Shown here one piece after another: positions 53,120 through 62,844 of a stretch of 64,000 bases of DNA. The stretch's first letter is position 1. Every line of letters starts with the position of its first letter. Under the pieces are notes generated by a model that saw only the letters and a program-made list of their open reading frames with translations, was not told where the DNA came from and ran no database searches. The DNA is from an uncultured Ruminococcus sp. (lineage in GTDB: Bacteria > Bacillota > Clostridia > Oscillospirales > Ruminococcaceae), in NCBI GenBank assembly GCA_902800795.1, contig CADCFQ010000004.1, positions 90,184 through 154,183 of the forward strand, read 5' to 3'. Both the position numbers and the translations under genes were made by a program.

Positions 53120-56100
53120 CTATTCGGCGGCATCCATTCTCAGAAGCTTCGAGATGCCCTTTTCCTGCATCGTTACTCCGTAGAGAACATCCGCCTCTTC
53201 CATTGTTCCTCTTCTGTGGGTTATAGCTATAAACTGTGTCCTGTCCGTCAGGCGGTGGAGATACTGTGCGTATCTTGTAACGTTCACATCGTCAAGCGCC
53301 GCCTCGATCTCATCCAGCAGACAGAAAGGCGAAGGCGAGATGCGAAGTATCGCAAAGTATATCGCCACAGCCACAAGGGACTGCTCGCCTCCGGAGAGGG
53401 ACATAAGGTTTGTTATGACCTTGCCCGGGGGCTGAACGTTTATATCTATACCGCAGTTTAACACATCATCGGGGTCGGAGAGCGAAAGCTCGCCCTTTCC
53501 TCCGCCGAACAGCTCTGTGAAGATAGTGCTGAAATTGCGGTTTATGCTGTCGAAGGTCTGGATGAACATGGACTTCATGTTCTCGGTCAGATCCCTGATA
53601 AGCTCTTCCAGCTCGGCCTTTGAGGTGTTCACATCGGAAAGCTGAGAGTTTATGAACTCATATCTCTCGCTTACCTCCTTGAACTCGTCTATGGCTTCAA
53701 GGTTTATGCTGCCAAGGTTCCTGATCTTGTTTCTCAAAGACGTCAGCTGCTTCTCGGCTTCGGAGTAATCCTCTATCTCCTCTGCCACATCTGCGGCGCC
53801 CGTCCTTGTCAGCTCATAGTCGTCCCACAGCTGGGCCACCAGCTTGTCAAACTGCGCCAGAACATTCTTGTGCTGCTCCTCGGTCCTCGATATCGAAGCG
53901 TAGAGCGCTTCCTTTTCTGAAAGCTTGCCCTTCTGGCTGTTTCTCAGCCTGCTGGCTTCATTCTCGAACCTTATCTTGTCTGCAAGTGCCTGCTCGGCCT
54001 GTTTCTCGATGCGTTTGATCTCCTCGCCGGCATCGCTCTGAGAAAGGCGGATATTGCCTATCTCGTTTTTCTTGTCATCTATGCTCTTATGGTTGTCGGT
54101 GATCTGAGCCTTTATGCTTTCAAGCTCCTCGCCTCCGGACTTTATGGTGCTCTCGATCTGGGCTATCGACATCTCGCAGGCAGTTATATCCTTTGCAAGC
54201 TCTGCTCCGGCTATCCTTGCCGCCGAGAGCTTTTCGCCCAGCTCCTCACGTTCACGGCGAAGCTTGGCCTGTTCGCTCTGAGACTGCGATAGCCTTGCTT
54301 CGGTCTCGATTATCTCACGGTCTGTCTTCTCCATCTCGGCAGTAGAATCCGTGATATCCTTCTGTGCGGCTGCTATCTTTTTGCCAAGGTCGCTGACAAG
54401 CTCATCCAGCTCGTCAAGCTGTTTCTCATAGCCGTCACGGAACTCTCTCACACGCTTGATCTCAAGCTCGAACCTCAGCAGATCCTCGTTCACAGCCGCA
54501 GCATCCGCACGCAGAGCTTCAAGGTCGGCTTCAAGCTTTGCGTTCTCCTGAAGGAGCTTTTCACGCTCGGATTTGAGCTGTGAAAACTTCTCTTCCAGCT
54601 TTTTCTTCTGCCCCTCAAGAGTCTCGACCTCGTTCTTGCGGGTAAGTATACCCGTCTTCTTCGCAGCGCTGCCTCCCGTAAAGGAGCCGCCTGCGTTTAT
54701 CACCTGACCATCCAGGGTGACGATCCTGAACTTATATTTATACTTCTTTGCCGCCGCTGCTGCCGCATCGATATCCTCAAACACGGCTATGCGTCCCAGC
54801 AGGCTGTCTATAACAGACCTTACCTTCCCGCTGCACTCTGCCAGGTCGCTGGCATTGGAGACAAAGCCCTCTTCGTCTTCAAGGCCTGACACCTCGAGCC
54901 TTGTTCCCTTCACCGAGGTTATCGGCAGGAAGGTCGCTCTTCCTGCGCCGCTGTCTTTTAGCAGACGGATACCTCTCTTTGCGGTCTCCTCATTGGCAAC
55001 AACTATGTTCTGCATAGCGCCGCCGAGAGCCGTTTCTATCGCAAGAGAATACTCGGGTCTTACGTTTATCAGCTGCGCCACCGTTCCCTCGACGCCGCTT
55101 ATTCTCCCCTGCTGAGAAGCTTTTATTATGTGCTTTACACTGTAAGCAAAGCCCTCCATAGAGCTTTCAAGGTCACGAAGGATAGCAAGCTTTGACTCGG
55201 TCTCCCTTATGGCCACATCGGTGTCTGTGAAGTCCTTGCTGCTCTTTTCAAGCTTCTCTTTCTTTGCTGCAAGAAGCCTCTCCATTCCGCTGACACGGTT
55301 CTGGGAGTCCTGTCTTTTTTCCTCGGCAGCGTTCTTTGCTTCGTTAAGTTCTCTGAGCTCCTTCGAGGCGTCATCGAACTGTTCTTCGAGCTCACCGTTT
55401 CTCTGGTGAGCCGCCGCCAGCTGTTCCTCACAGTCTGCTATCTCGTTCTTGGAGTTCTCGATAGTGAAGCTGATCTTTGATTTTCTCACATACACCGAGC
55501 TGATAAGGTCGTTGGCTTCGCTGAGGTCCTTATCCGTCTCATCGGTCTTGACTTCCAGCTTTCTCAGAGCGTCTTCAAGATCGGAGATACCCTTGCGGGA
55601 ATCCTGCTCTTTCTGTCTTAAAGCATCGAGCTCTTTCTGCTGCTGCGTCTTCTGCTCCTCCAGATACTGCGCAGATTGCTTCGACTGATCTATCTGCTCT
55701 TCCAGCCTTGCTATATTCTCTTTAAGGTGCTCGATATCATTTTCCAGCACCGCTATATCGGAGTCCGACTTCGAGCTTTTGAGCTGTGTCTCGTGGATGA
55801 GGTCTCTGAGCTCTTCTGCTTCCTCAGCCTTTTTGGCGCTAAGCTCAAAGTTGTCGCTTATCTCCTTTTCAACGTCCTTGAGCTCCTCCGAAAGCGCCGA
55901 ATACTGCTCGTTTATAGCGGCCAGCTTTTCTTCCAGCTGTCTGCCCTTTTCAAAAAACTCATCCAGCCTTTTGACCCAGAGGGACACTTCAAGCTTTCTT
56001 TTCTGCTCATCAAGAACGATGAACTTCTTTGCCTTCTCCGACTGGTGTCTCAGAGGCTCGATGCGTGAAGCCAGCTCGCCAAGGATATCCCCAAGACGTG

Positions 56101-56665
56101 AGATATTATCCTGTGCCTGTAAAAGCTTTCTCTCGGCTTCTTCTTTTTTATATCTGAACTTCGAGATGCCTGCGGCTTCCTCGAAGATCTCTCTTCTCTC
56201 ATTTGATTTCTCGTTTACTATATCGGCTATCCTGCCCTGACCGATTATAGAATAACCGTCACGGCCAAGACCCGTGTCCATGAAAAGTTCCACTACGTCC
56301 TTGAGCCTTACCTGCTTCGAGTTTATCATATACTCGCTGTCGCCGTTTCTGTAAAGCTTTCTCGAAACGCTGACAGTCTCGTCCTCGTCGCCAAGCCTGT
56401 GGTCGCTGTTGTCAATGGTTATCGTCACCTGTGCAAAGGCGGCCTTGGGCCTTGTGAGCGTGCCGTGGAAGATGACGCCCTGCATCTTCTCGCCTCGCAG
56501 CTGCTTTGAGGACTGCTCGCCCATTACCCAGCGCATGGCATCGCCGATATTGCTCTTGCCCGAACCGTTTGGTCCGACCACCGCAGTTATTCCCTTGTCG
56601 AATTTAAGCTCTATCTTATCGGGGAACGACTTGAACCCCTGCATTTCAAGGCTTTTAAGATACAC
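53120..56665 (-). CDS. smc: Chromosome segregation ATPase SMC
   Basis: Condensin core of 1181 residues. N-terminal head YLKSLEMQGFKSFPDKIEL with Walker A GPNGSGKSNIGDA, two long coiled coils around a hinge (about 500-660, with EYSLAIETALGGAMQNIVV), C-terminal head with LSGGEQSLVAVAIYFA and LLDEIEAALDD. GTG start after GGAGGTGAGAGC; the frame to 56683 overlaps the preceding gene. Confidence 0.96.
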   Translation of the reverse strand: MYLKSLEMQGFKSFPDKIELKFDKGITAVVGPNGSGKSNIGDAMRWVMGEQSSKQLRGEKMQGVIFHGTLTRPKAAFAQVTITIDNSDHRLGDEDETVSVSRKLYRNGDSEYMINSKQVRLKDVVELFMDTGLGRDGYSIIGQGRIADIVNEKSNERREIFEEAAGISKFRYKKEEAERKLLQAQDNISRLGDILGELASRIEPLRHQSEKAKKFIVLDEQKRKLEVSLWVKRLDEFFEKGRQLEEKLAAINEQYSALSEELKDVEKEISDNFELSAKKAEEAEELRDLIHETQLKSSKSDSDIAVLENDIEHLKENIARLEEQIDQSKQSAQYLEEQKTQQQKELDALRQKEQDSRKGISDLEDALRKLEVKTDETDKDLSEANDLISSVYVRKSKISFTIENSKNEIADCEEQLAAAHQRNGELEEQFDDASKELRELNEAKNAAEEKRQDSQNRVSGMERLLAAKKEKLEKSSKDFTDTDVAIRETESKLAILRDLESSMEGFAYSVKHIIKASQQGRISGVEGTVAQLINVRPEYSLAIETALGGAMQNIVVANEETAKRGIRLLKDSGAGRATFLPITSVKGTRLEVSGLEDEEGFVSNASDLAECSGKVRSVIDSLLGRIAVFEDIDAAAAAAKKYKYKFRIVTLDGQVINAGGSFTGGSAAKKTGILTRKNEVETLEGQKKKLEEKFSQLKSEREKLLQENAKLEADLEALRADAAAVNEDLLRFELEIKRVREFRDGYEKQLDELDELVSDLGKKIAAAQKDITDSTAEMEKTDREIIETEARLSQSQSEQAKLRREREELGEKLSAARIAGAELAKDITACEMSIAQIESTIKSGGEELESIKAQITDNHKSIDDKKNEIGNIRLSQSDAGEEIKRIEKQAEQALADKIRFENEASRLRNSQKGKLSEKEALYASISRTEEQHKNVLAQFDKLVAQLWDDYELTRTGAADVAEEIEDYSEAEKQLTSLRNKIRNLGSINLEAIDEFKEVSERYEFINSQLSDVNTSKAELEELIRDLTENMKSMFIQTFDSINRNFSTIFTELFGGGKGELSLSDPDDVLNCGIDINVQPPGKVITNLMSLSGGEQSLVAVAIYFAILRISPSPFCLLDEIEAALDDVNVTRYAQYLHRLTDRTQFIAITHRRGTMEEADVLYGVTMQEKGISKLLRMDAAE

Positions 56666-56669
56666 GCTC

Positions 56670-57683
56670 TCACCTCCCGGCATCTGTGATTTTTATAAGT
56701 CTTAGCTTTTCTTCAAGCTCATCGCTTGGTGTTATCTTCAGTGTTATGCCCTTCTCCGAAAAGAAGCGAACATTGCTTTTTTTCTGTCCCAGTGCTTTGC
56801 TGAGCTGCCTTGACGGCACCAGAAATTCAGCAATGCCTTTTTCTATCCCGGCGCTTTCCAGCTCCTGCTCAAAGGCTCTGCGATAGATAAGCCCCTCACA
56901 TATCTCTCTGAAAGCCGGATGATAATATCCTGCCACCATATCCCGCTCAACGAACTCGCTGGCGTGAAGACCGCATTTGAGGACCTTTATTCCGGCCTCT
57001 TCAAAGCGCTCGAGCATCACCGCACAGATATCCGTGACCTCGTCCATTGGCATCAGCTTATACTCGCCGCTTTGATAGAGTTTTGCAAGCTTCGTTCCGC
57101 CAAGCACCACCACCGGATATATCCTCACGGTGTCGGGTCTGACAGCCAGCACCTTTTCAAGGTTTGCAAGCTCTGTCTCCCTGCTGCTCTTATAAAGCCC
57201 CACCATAAGCTGGAGCCCCAGCTCGAAGCCATATTCTTTTATAAGCTCTGCCGCATCAAGAATGTCCTGTGCGCTGTGGCCTCGCTCGTTTGCTTCAAGC
57301 ACCTTGTCATCAAGTGACTGTGCCCCGAGTTCTATGGCTGTGACACCGTAGCTTTTTAAAAGCGTGAGCACCTCACGGTCGATATAGTCGGGTCTGGTGG
57401 ACAGGCGTATCCCCCGAAACATCCCCTCGCCGACAAACTCCGCCGCCGCTTCCAGAAGCTCCGTCATATAGGAGCGCTCGACAGCGGTGAAGCTTCCGCC
57501 GAAAAAAGCTATCTCGGTCTCGCCCGGCTCTTTTATCCTGCCCAGCTGCTCAGCGCAGATGCGCCTTACGTCCCCGCCCCTCGGCAGGTCTGCCGTTCCC
57601 GTTATTGTCCTCTGATTGCAGAACGCACAAAGATGGGGGCAGCCCACATGGGTCACGAAGATAGAAATATTGCTGTGTGCCAT
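56670..57683 (-). CDS. Elongator-3-like radical SAM protein
   Basis: 337 residues with the radical SAM cluster motif CPHLCAFC (C-x3-C-x2-C) and FFGGSFTAVE. Like bacterial COG1243 proteins, it lacks a clear acetyltransferase domain. Substrate unknown; tRNA modification is possible. Immediately before smc, a common clostridial order. Confidence 0.85.
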   Translation of the reverse strand: MAHSNISIFVTHVGCPHLCAFCNQRTITGTADLPRGGDVRRICAEQLGRIKEPGETEIAFFGGSFTAVERSYMTELLEAAAEFVGEGMFRGIRLSTRPDYIDREVLTLLKSYGVTAIELGAQSLDDKVLEANERGHSAQDILDAAELIKEYGFELGLQLMVGLYKSSRETELANLEKVLAVRPDTVRIYPVVVLGGTKLAKLYQSGEYKLMPMDEVTDICAVMLERFEEAGIKVLKCGLHASEFVERDMVAGYYHPAFREICEGLIYRRAFEQELESAGIEKGIAEFLVPSRQLSKALGQKKSNVRFFSEKGITLKITPSDELEEKLRLIKITDAGR

Positions 57684-57685
57684 TT

Positions 57686-58384
57686 TTAAACGTCTATGCC
57701 CATAAGGCTGAGTGCTTCCTTTGCGGCCAGCTGCTCGGCATTCTTCTTCGATCTGCCTGTGCCCTCGCCGATAACATTGGAGTTTAAAAGCACCTGAACG
57801 GTGAACTGCTTGTTGTGGTCAGGTCCCGATTCCCCTTTGAGATGATACTCTATCTTCTCCTCGGGGTTTCTCTGGATGACCTCCTGGAGCACGGTCTTAT
57901 AGTCGTGGAACACCGTAAAATCCGGAGTTATGTTCTCGGGCAGGAACGAAAGTATGTACTTTGATACTACCTCCATACCGCCGTCAAGATAGATAGCGGC
58001 GATCACCGCTTCAAAGGCATCGGACACGATGGAAGGGCGTGTCCTTCCTCCGGTCATCTCCTCTCCCTTTCCAAGAAAAAGGAAGGAGCCCAGGTCTATC
58101 TTTTTTGAAAACTCGAACAGCGCCTTTTCACACACAAGGCTTGCCCTCATCTTGGTAAGGTCACCCTCGGGCATATGCTTGTAATGCTCGAAAATGTGGT
58201 CGGAAACCACTATCGAAAGCACCGAGTCGCCGAGAAATTCAAGGCGTTCGTTGCTGTTTCTTGTCTTTTTGTTTTCATTCGCATAGGACGAATGTGAAAG
58301 AGCCTCATAAAGAAGAGCTTCGTTTTTGAACTGATAGCCTATCTTTTCCTGAAACTTCTTTACTGCTTCCTGTTCATTCATCAT
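57686..58384 (-). CDS. rnc: Ribonuclease III
   Basis: Cuts double-stranded RNA, including rRNA precursors. 232 residues, catalytic signature NERLEFLGDSVLS, second acidic site in SDAFEAVIAAIYLDGG and a C-terminal dsRNA-binding domain (GEGTGRSKKNAEQLAAKEAL). Starts two bases after the plsX stop. ATG-ATG start. Confidence 0.95.
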   Translation of the reverse strand: MMNEQEAVKKFQEKIGYQFKNEALLYEALSHSSYANENKKTRNSNERLEFLGDSVLSIVVSDHIFEHYKHMPEGDLTKMRASLVCEKALFEFSKKIDLGSFLFLGKGEEMTGGRTRPSIVSDAFEAVIAAIYLDGGMEVVSKYILSFLPENITPDFTVFHDYKTVLQEVIQRNPEEKIEYHLKGESGPDHNKQFTVQVLLNSNVIGEGTGRSKKNAEQLAAKEALSLMGIDV

Positions 58385-58386
58385 TA

Positions 58387-59397
58387 TTATGCCTCTTTGC
58401 CTGTATTTTTCATAGAAGCGACTGCCGAGGTTATCTCCTCGATAACGTTGCGCTCGCAGAACAGTTTAGCCTGTCTTACAGCATTGTAGAAAGCCTTGGC
58501 ATTGGAAGAGCCGTGAGCCTTGATGACCGGTCTTGCGGTGCCGAGGAGCGGTGCTCCGCCGTACTCGGTGTAGTCGGTCTTTTTCTTGAAGGCCTTGATA
58601 TTCTTCATTACCATAAGGGCTGCTATCTTGCTCTTGAAGCCGCTGGTCAGGATGTTTTTGAACTCCCCTGCGAAAAACTTAGCCGAGCCCTCGAAGAGCT
58701 TGAGCATCATGTTTCCTGTAAAGCCGTCCGCAACGCAGACATCGCAGTCACCCAGAGGCAGCTGTCTTGCTTCAAGGTTTCCGATGAAGTTCACAGGCGC
58801 AGACTTCAGAAGCTGGTGAGCTTCCTTATCCAGCTCTCTTCCCTTTGTTTCCTCGGCGCCGATATTCGCAAGGCCGACTCTCGGCTTGTCGACACCGATT
58901 ATCTTGTTCATATAAGCCGAACCCATTATTCCGAATTGTACCAGCATCTCGGGGCGGCACTCAGCATTTGCTCCGCAGTCAAGAAGCATAGTGGGAGCGC
59001 CTGCTGTCGGAAGGATAGTTGCAAGAGCAGGACGCTTGATGCCCTTTATCCTCTTTACGATAAAGGTAGCGCCCACAACGATGGCACCGGTAGAACCGGC
59101 GGAAACAAAAGCGTCTCCCTCGCCGTCGGCAAGCATCTTCATTCCAACTGCCATGGAGCAGTCCTTTTTGCCCTTGATGACCTCGGTGGGCTCCTCGCAG
59201 ATATCTATAACTGTATCAGCGTGTCTGATCTTCAGCCCTGTTATGTCAAGGCCGTTGTCGGCAGCACATTTCTTTATCCTGTTCTCGTCTCCCACCAGAG
59301 TGACATCCACCTTGAAGTCACGGTGAGCATCTATCGATCCCTTTATGACTTCCAGCGGTGCGTTGTCTCCGCCGAAAGCATCTATGATTATATTCAT
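58387..59397 (-). CDS. plsX: Phosphate acyltransferase PlsX
   Basis: Makes acyl phosphate from acyl-ACP for phospholipid synthesis. 336 residues: IIDAFGGDNAPLEVIKGS, SAGSTGAIVVGAT, GANAECRPEMLVQFG and GFTGNMMLKLFEG. ATG at 59397 after AGGAGG. No acpP follows; rnc is directly next. Confidence 0.95.
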   Translation of the reverse strand: MNIIIDAFGGDNAPLEVIKGSIDAHRDFKVDVTLVGDENRIKKCAADNGLDITGLKIRHADTVIDICEEPTEVIKGKKDCSMAVGMKMLADGEGDAFVSAGSTGAIVVGATFIVKRIKGIKRPALATILPTAGAPTMLLDCGANAECRPEMLVQFGIMGSAYMNKIIGVDKPRVGLANIGAEETKGRELDKEAHQLLKSAPVNFIGNLEARQLPLGDCDVCVADGFTGNMMLKLFEGSAKFFAGEFKNILTSGFKSKIAALMVMKNIKAFKKKTDYTEYGGAPLLGTARPVIKAHGSSNAKAFYNAVRQAKLFCERNVIEEITSAVASMKNTGKEA

Positions 59398-59417
59398 AAA
59401 ACGAACCTCCTGTATCA

Positions 59418-60734
59418 TCAAAGCTCTGCGATCAGCTCATCCAGCTTGTCAAGTCCCCGCTGCGCCAGCTTTTCATATTTGAGTTTCTTGTCTCTTATCC
59501 TCTCACCGATATCGGGGAGGATACCCATATTGCATCCCATAGGCTGGAAAGTCTCAACGGTCGGGTCGCTGACATAAGCCGCCAGAGAACCAAGCATCGT
59601 CTCTCTCGGGAGAGTCACCGCTTCTTTGCCTTTAAGCTCCCTTGCGAGACTAAGCCCTGCAAAGATGCCGCTTGCCGCCGACTCGATATAGCCCTCGACT
59701 CCGGTCATCTGGCCTGCAAAGAAAGTTCCCTTTCTCTGTCTCATCTCAAACTGAGGGGTCAGCAGCCTTGGTGAATCTATGAACGTGTTGCGGTGCATAA
59801 CGCCGTATCTTACTATCTCGGCATTCTCAAGCCCCGGGATAAGGGAAAACACACGCTTCTGCTCGCCGAATTTAAGGTTTGTCTGAAAGCCCACAAGGTT
59901 ATACATCGAGCCCTCTGCGTTCTCGGCTCTCAGCTGGACCACAGCATAGGGACGCCTGTCGGTCCTTGGGTCACGCAGGCCCACGGGCTTGAGCGGCCCG
60001 AAGCGCATAGTGTCTGCGCCTCTTTTTGCCAGCGCCTCGATAGGCATACAGCCCTCATAGACCTTGAAGCCTATCTTCGAGAAATGCTCCTTGTCAAATT
60101 CATGGAGCGGCGCACTCTCGGCATTGACGAGCTCGTTATAAAAGCGCTCGTACTCATCCTTGTCCATAGGACAGTTTATATAATCCGCTTCTCCCCTGTC
60201 ATAGCGTGAAGCGAAAAACGCTTTTTCCATATCTATGCTCTCAGCGGTAACGATAGGCGCTGCCGCATCGTGGAAGTAAAGATACTCTCCGCAAAGGCTC
60301 TTTATGCTCTGCGCCAGAGCGTCGCTTGTCAGCGGCCCTGTTGCGATAACGCAGGGGCTTTCGGGTATCTCTGTAACTTCGCCGTTTATAAGCTCGATAT
60401 TCGGCTCTGCCTTTATAAGCTGCGTCACTGTGTCCGAGAACTTGTATCTGTCCACCGCAAGAGCTCCGCCGGCGCTCACTCTCGAAGCCTCGGCTGCCTG
60501 CATCGTCACAGAGCCAAGACGGCGCATCTCTTCTTTGAGCATACCTGCTGCCGAACCAAGCCTTTCGGCTTTCAAAGAATTGGAGCACACAAGCTCCGCC
60601 AGCCCCTGATATTTATGAGCGGGCGAATACTTCTCCGGCTTCATCTCAAAAAGCCTTACATTCACTCCTGCCTTTGCCAGCTGCCATGCAGCCTCGCAGC
60701 CTGCAAGCCCTGCGCCTATAACGTCAGCTCTCAT
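59418..60734 (-). CDS. trmFO: Folate-dependent tRNA m5U54 methyltransferase TrmFO
   Basis: Methylates U54 of tRNA using methylene-tetrahydrofolate and FAD. 438 residues: VIGAGLAGCEAAWQLAKAG (FAD), CSNSLKAERLGSAAGMLKEE, PVGLRDPRT and QMTGVEGYIESAASG. ATG at 60734 overlaps the topA stop by eleven bases. Confidence 0.95.
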   Translation of the reverse strand: MRADVIGAGLAGCEAAWQLAKAGVNVRLFEMKPEKYSPAHKYQGLAELVCSNSLKAERLGSAAGMLKEEMRRLGSVTMQAAEASRVSAGGALAVDRYKFSDTVTQLIKAEPNIELINGEVTEIPESPCVIATGPLTSDALAQSIKSLCGEYLYFHDAAAPIVTAESIDMEKAFFASRYDRGEADYINCPMDKDEYERFYNELVNAESAPLHEFDKEHFSKIGFKVYEGCMPIEALAKRGADTMRFGPLKPVGLRDPRTDRRPYAVVQLRAENAEGSMYNLVGFQTNLKFGEQKRVFSLIPGLENAEIVRYGVMHRNTFIDSPRLLTPQFEMRQRKGTFFAGQMTGVEGYIESAASGIFAGLSLARELKGKEAVTLPRETMLGSLAAYVSDPTVETFQPMGCNMGILPDIGERIRDKKLKYEKLAQRGLDKLDELIAEL

Positions 60735-62808
60735 CGGAAAGCGGCCTCTCATATCCGCAGTCGGGCTTGTGGCAGATAAGGATACCGTTCTTGCCGCCCT
60801 TTCTGAAAAGGGTGGATGAACACTTCGGACACTTCTCCTCGGTGGGAACGTCCCAGGTCATGAACGAGCAGTTGGGGTTATCCTCACAGCCATAATATTT
60901 CTTGCCCCTCTTGGACTTTTTGAGGAGCACTCTTTTTCCGCAGAAGGGACAGTTCCCACCTGTTTCGGTAACTATCCTCTTGGTGTTGCGGCAGTCCGGG
61001 AAGCCCGAGCACGCCATGAACTTTCCGAAGCGGCCTATCTTTATGACCATAGGCTTTCCGCAAAGCTCGCACACTTCATCGGTGGCCTCATCCGGCACCT
61101 TTACACGCTTGCCGTCCATATCCTCTTCGGCCTTGACAAGCTCCTTGTCAAATTCGCCGTAAAAGTCCTGCAAAGTCTTTGTCCAGCTCTTCTTGCCGCT
61201 TTCGATAGCATCCAGGGAGTTCTCCATATTGGCGGTGAATTTCACATCGACTATCTTGTCAAAGCACTTGCTCATAAGTTCGTTGGTAACTTCGCCCAGA
61301 GATGTGGGCTTGAGCGACTTCCCGTCACGCTCCACATAGCTTCTGTTGAGTATAGTTGTTATCGTCGGAACATAGGTAGAAGGTCTGCCGATACCCGTCT
61401 CCTCAAAGGCTTTTACCAGCGATGCTTCGGTGTATCTTGCAGGGGGCTGGGTAAAATGCTGGTTGCCCGAAAGGTCACGGAGCTTGAGCACATCGCCCTT
61501 CTTTATCTCGGGGAGCATATTCTTTTTCTCGTCGTCCTCGTTCTTCTCCTCGTAGAGCACAGTAAAGCCGTCAAACTTCACGCTGTTTCCTGTTGCCCTG
61601 AATGTGCAGCCGTTTGCATCTATATCCACAGACACTGTGTTCATCAGACAGTTTGCCATCTGCGAAGCGATGAACCTCTCCCAGATGAGCTTGTAAAGCT
61701 TATACTGGTCGCTTGTCACGCCGCTGGCCTTCACCATGTCGGGAGTGAGCTCCGGGTGTGTGGGCCTTATGGCCTCGTGAGCGTCCTGTGCGCTGCCCTT
61801 GGATTTGAAGTTCCTGGGCTTTTCGGGGATATACTTGTCCCCGTAGTTTTTCTTTATAAAATCAGCAGCCGCAGCCTTTGCTTCATCCGAAACACGCTGG
61901 CTGTCTGTTCTCATATAGGTTATAAGACCGGTGGGTCCCATTTCCTTTATCTCGACGCCTTCATAAAGCTCCTGGGCGGCTTTCATAGTCCTTCTGCCCT
62001 GGAAGCTCAGTCTCTTTGAAGCCTCCTGCTGGAGCGTAGATGTTGTGAAAGGAGCCGCAGGGCTCTTTCTGTGGACGCTCTTCTTGACCGTAGAAACAGT
62101 GTAGGAAGCGCCCCCGAGCCTTTCAAGGATCTTGTCTGTCTGTTCCTTGTTCTCAAGCTCCGCCTTTTCGCCGTCGACCAGCGCCAGCTTTGCCGAGAAC
62201 TGCTTTCTCTCGCCCTGTGCCGAGAATTTTGCATCTATCGACCAGTATTCTGTGGCAACGAAGTTTCTTATCTCCTCTTCCCTGTCGCAGATCATCTTCA
62301 CAGCAACAGACTGCACTCTTCCTGCGGAAAGGCCACGTCTTATCTTTCTCCAGAGAAAAGGCGAGAGCTTGTAGCCCACTATCCTGTCAAGGATACGTCT
62401 TGTCTGCTGGGCGTTGACAAGGTTGAGATCAATGCTTCTGGGCTTGCTCATTCCTGTCTTTATGCCGTTCTCGGTGATCTCATTGAAGGTCACACGGTTG
62501 GCATCGTTCATATCGAGCCCCAGTATCTGTGCCAGGTGCCAGGAAATAGCCTCTCCCTCACGGTCAGGGTCTCCTGCCAGATAAACGTGGTCAGCCTTCT
62601 TGGCTTTTTTCTGTATATCCTTGATAAGCGTCTGCTTATCCTTTATGTTCACATACTGCGGAGCAAAATCGTGGTCGATATCCACTCCGAGCTTGGATTT
62701 CGGCAGATCTCTGAGGTGTCCCATAGATGCTACCACATCATAATCTCCGCTCAGATATCTTTTTATTGTCCTCACCTTTGTCGGTGACTCAACGATAATA
62801 AGATCCAA
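60724..62808 (-). CDS. topA: DNA topoisomerase I
   Basis: Relaxes negative supercoils. 694 residues. Toprim domain IIVESPTKVRTIKRYL and AGDPDREGEAISWHL; active-site Tyr in TGLITYMRTDSQRVS; and three C-terminal C4 zinc fingers (CELCGKPM, CPFCGKRV, CPKCSSTL). TTG start after AAAGGAGCG. Confidence 0.97.
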   Translation of the reverse strand: MDLIIVESPTKVRTIKRYLSGDYDVVASMGHLRDLPKSKLGVDIDHDFAPQYVNIKDKQTLIKDIQKKAKKADHVYLAGDPDREGEAISWHLAQILGLDMNDANRVTFNEITENGIKTGMSKPRSIDLNLVNAQQTRRILDRIVGYKLSPFLWRKIRRGLSAGRVQSVAVKMICDREEEIRNFVATEYWSIDAKFSAQGERKQFSAKLALVDGEKAELENKEQTDKILERLGGASYTVSTVKKSVHRKSPAAPFTTSTLQQEASKRLSFQGRRTMKAAQELYEGVEIKEMGPTGLITYMRTDSQRVSDEAKAAAADFIKKNYGDKYIPEKPRNFKSKGSAQDAHEAIRPTHPELTPDMVKASGVTSDQYKLYKLIWERFIASQMANCLMNTVSVDIDANGCTFRATGNSVKFDGFTVLYEEKNEDDEKKNMLPEIKKGDVLKLRDLSGNQHFTQPPARYTEASLVKAFEETGIGRPSTYVPTITTILNRSYVERDGKSLKPTSLGEVTNELMSKCFDKIVDVKFTANMENSLDAIESGKKSWTKTLQDFYGEFDKELVKAEEDMDGKRVKVPDEATDEVCELCGKPMVIKIGRFGKFMACSGFPDCRNTKRIVTETGGNCPFCGKRVLLKKSKRGKKYYGCEDNPNCSFMTWDVPTEEKCPKCSSTLFRKGGKNGILICHKPDCGYERPLSDES

Positions 62809-62844
62809 AAATAAACGCTCCTTTTCATGCAGGAAGCCCTGCTT

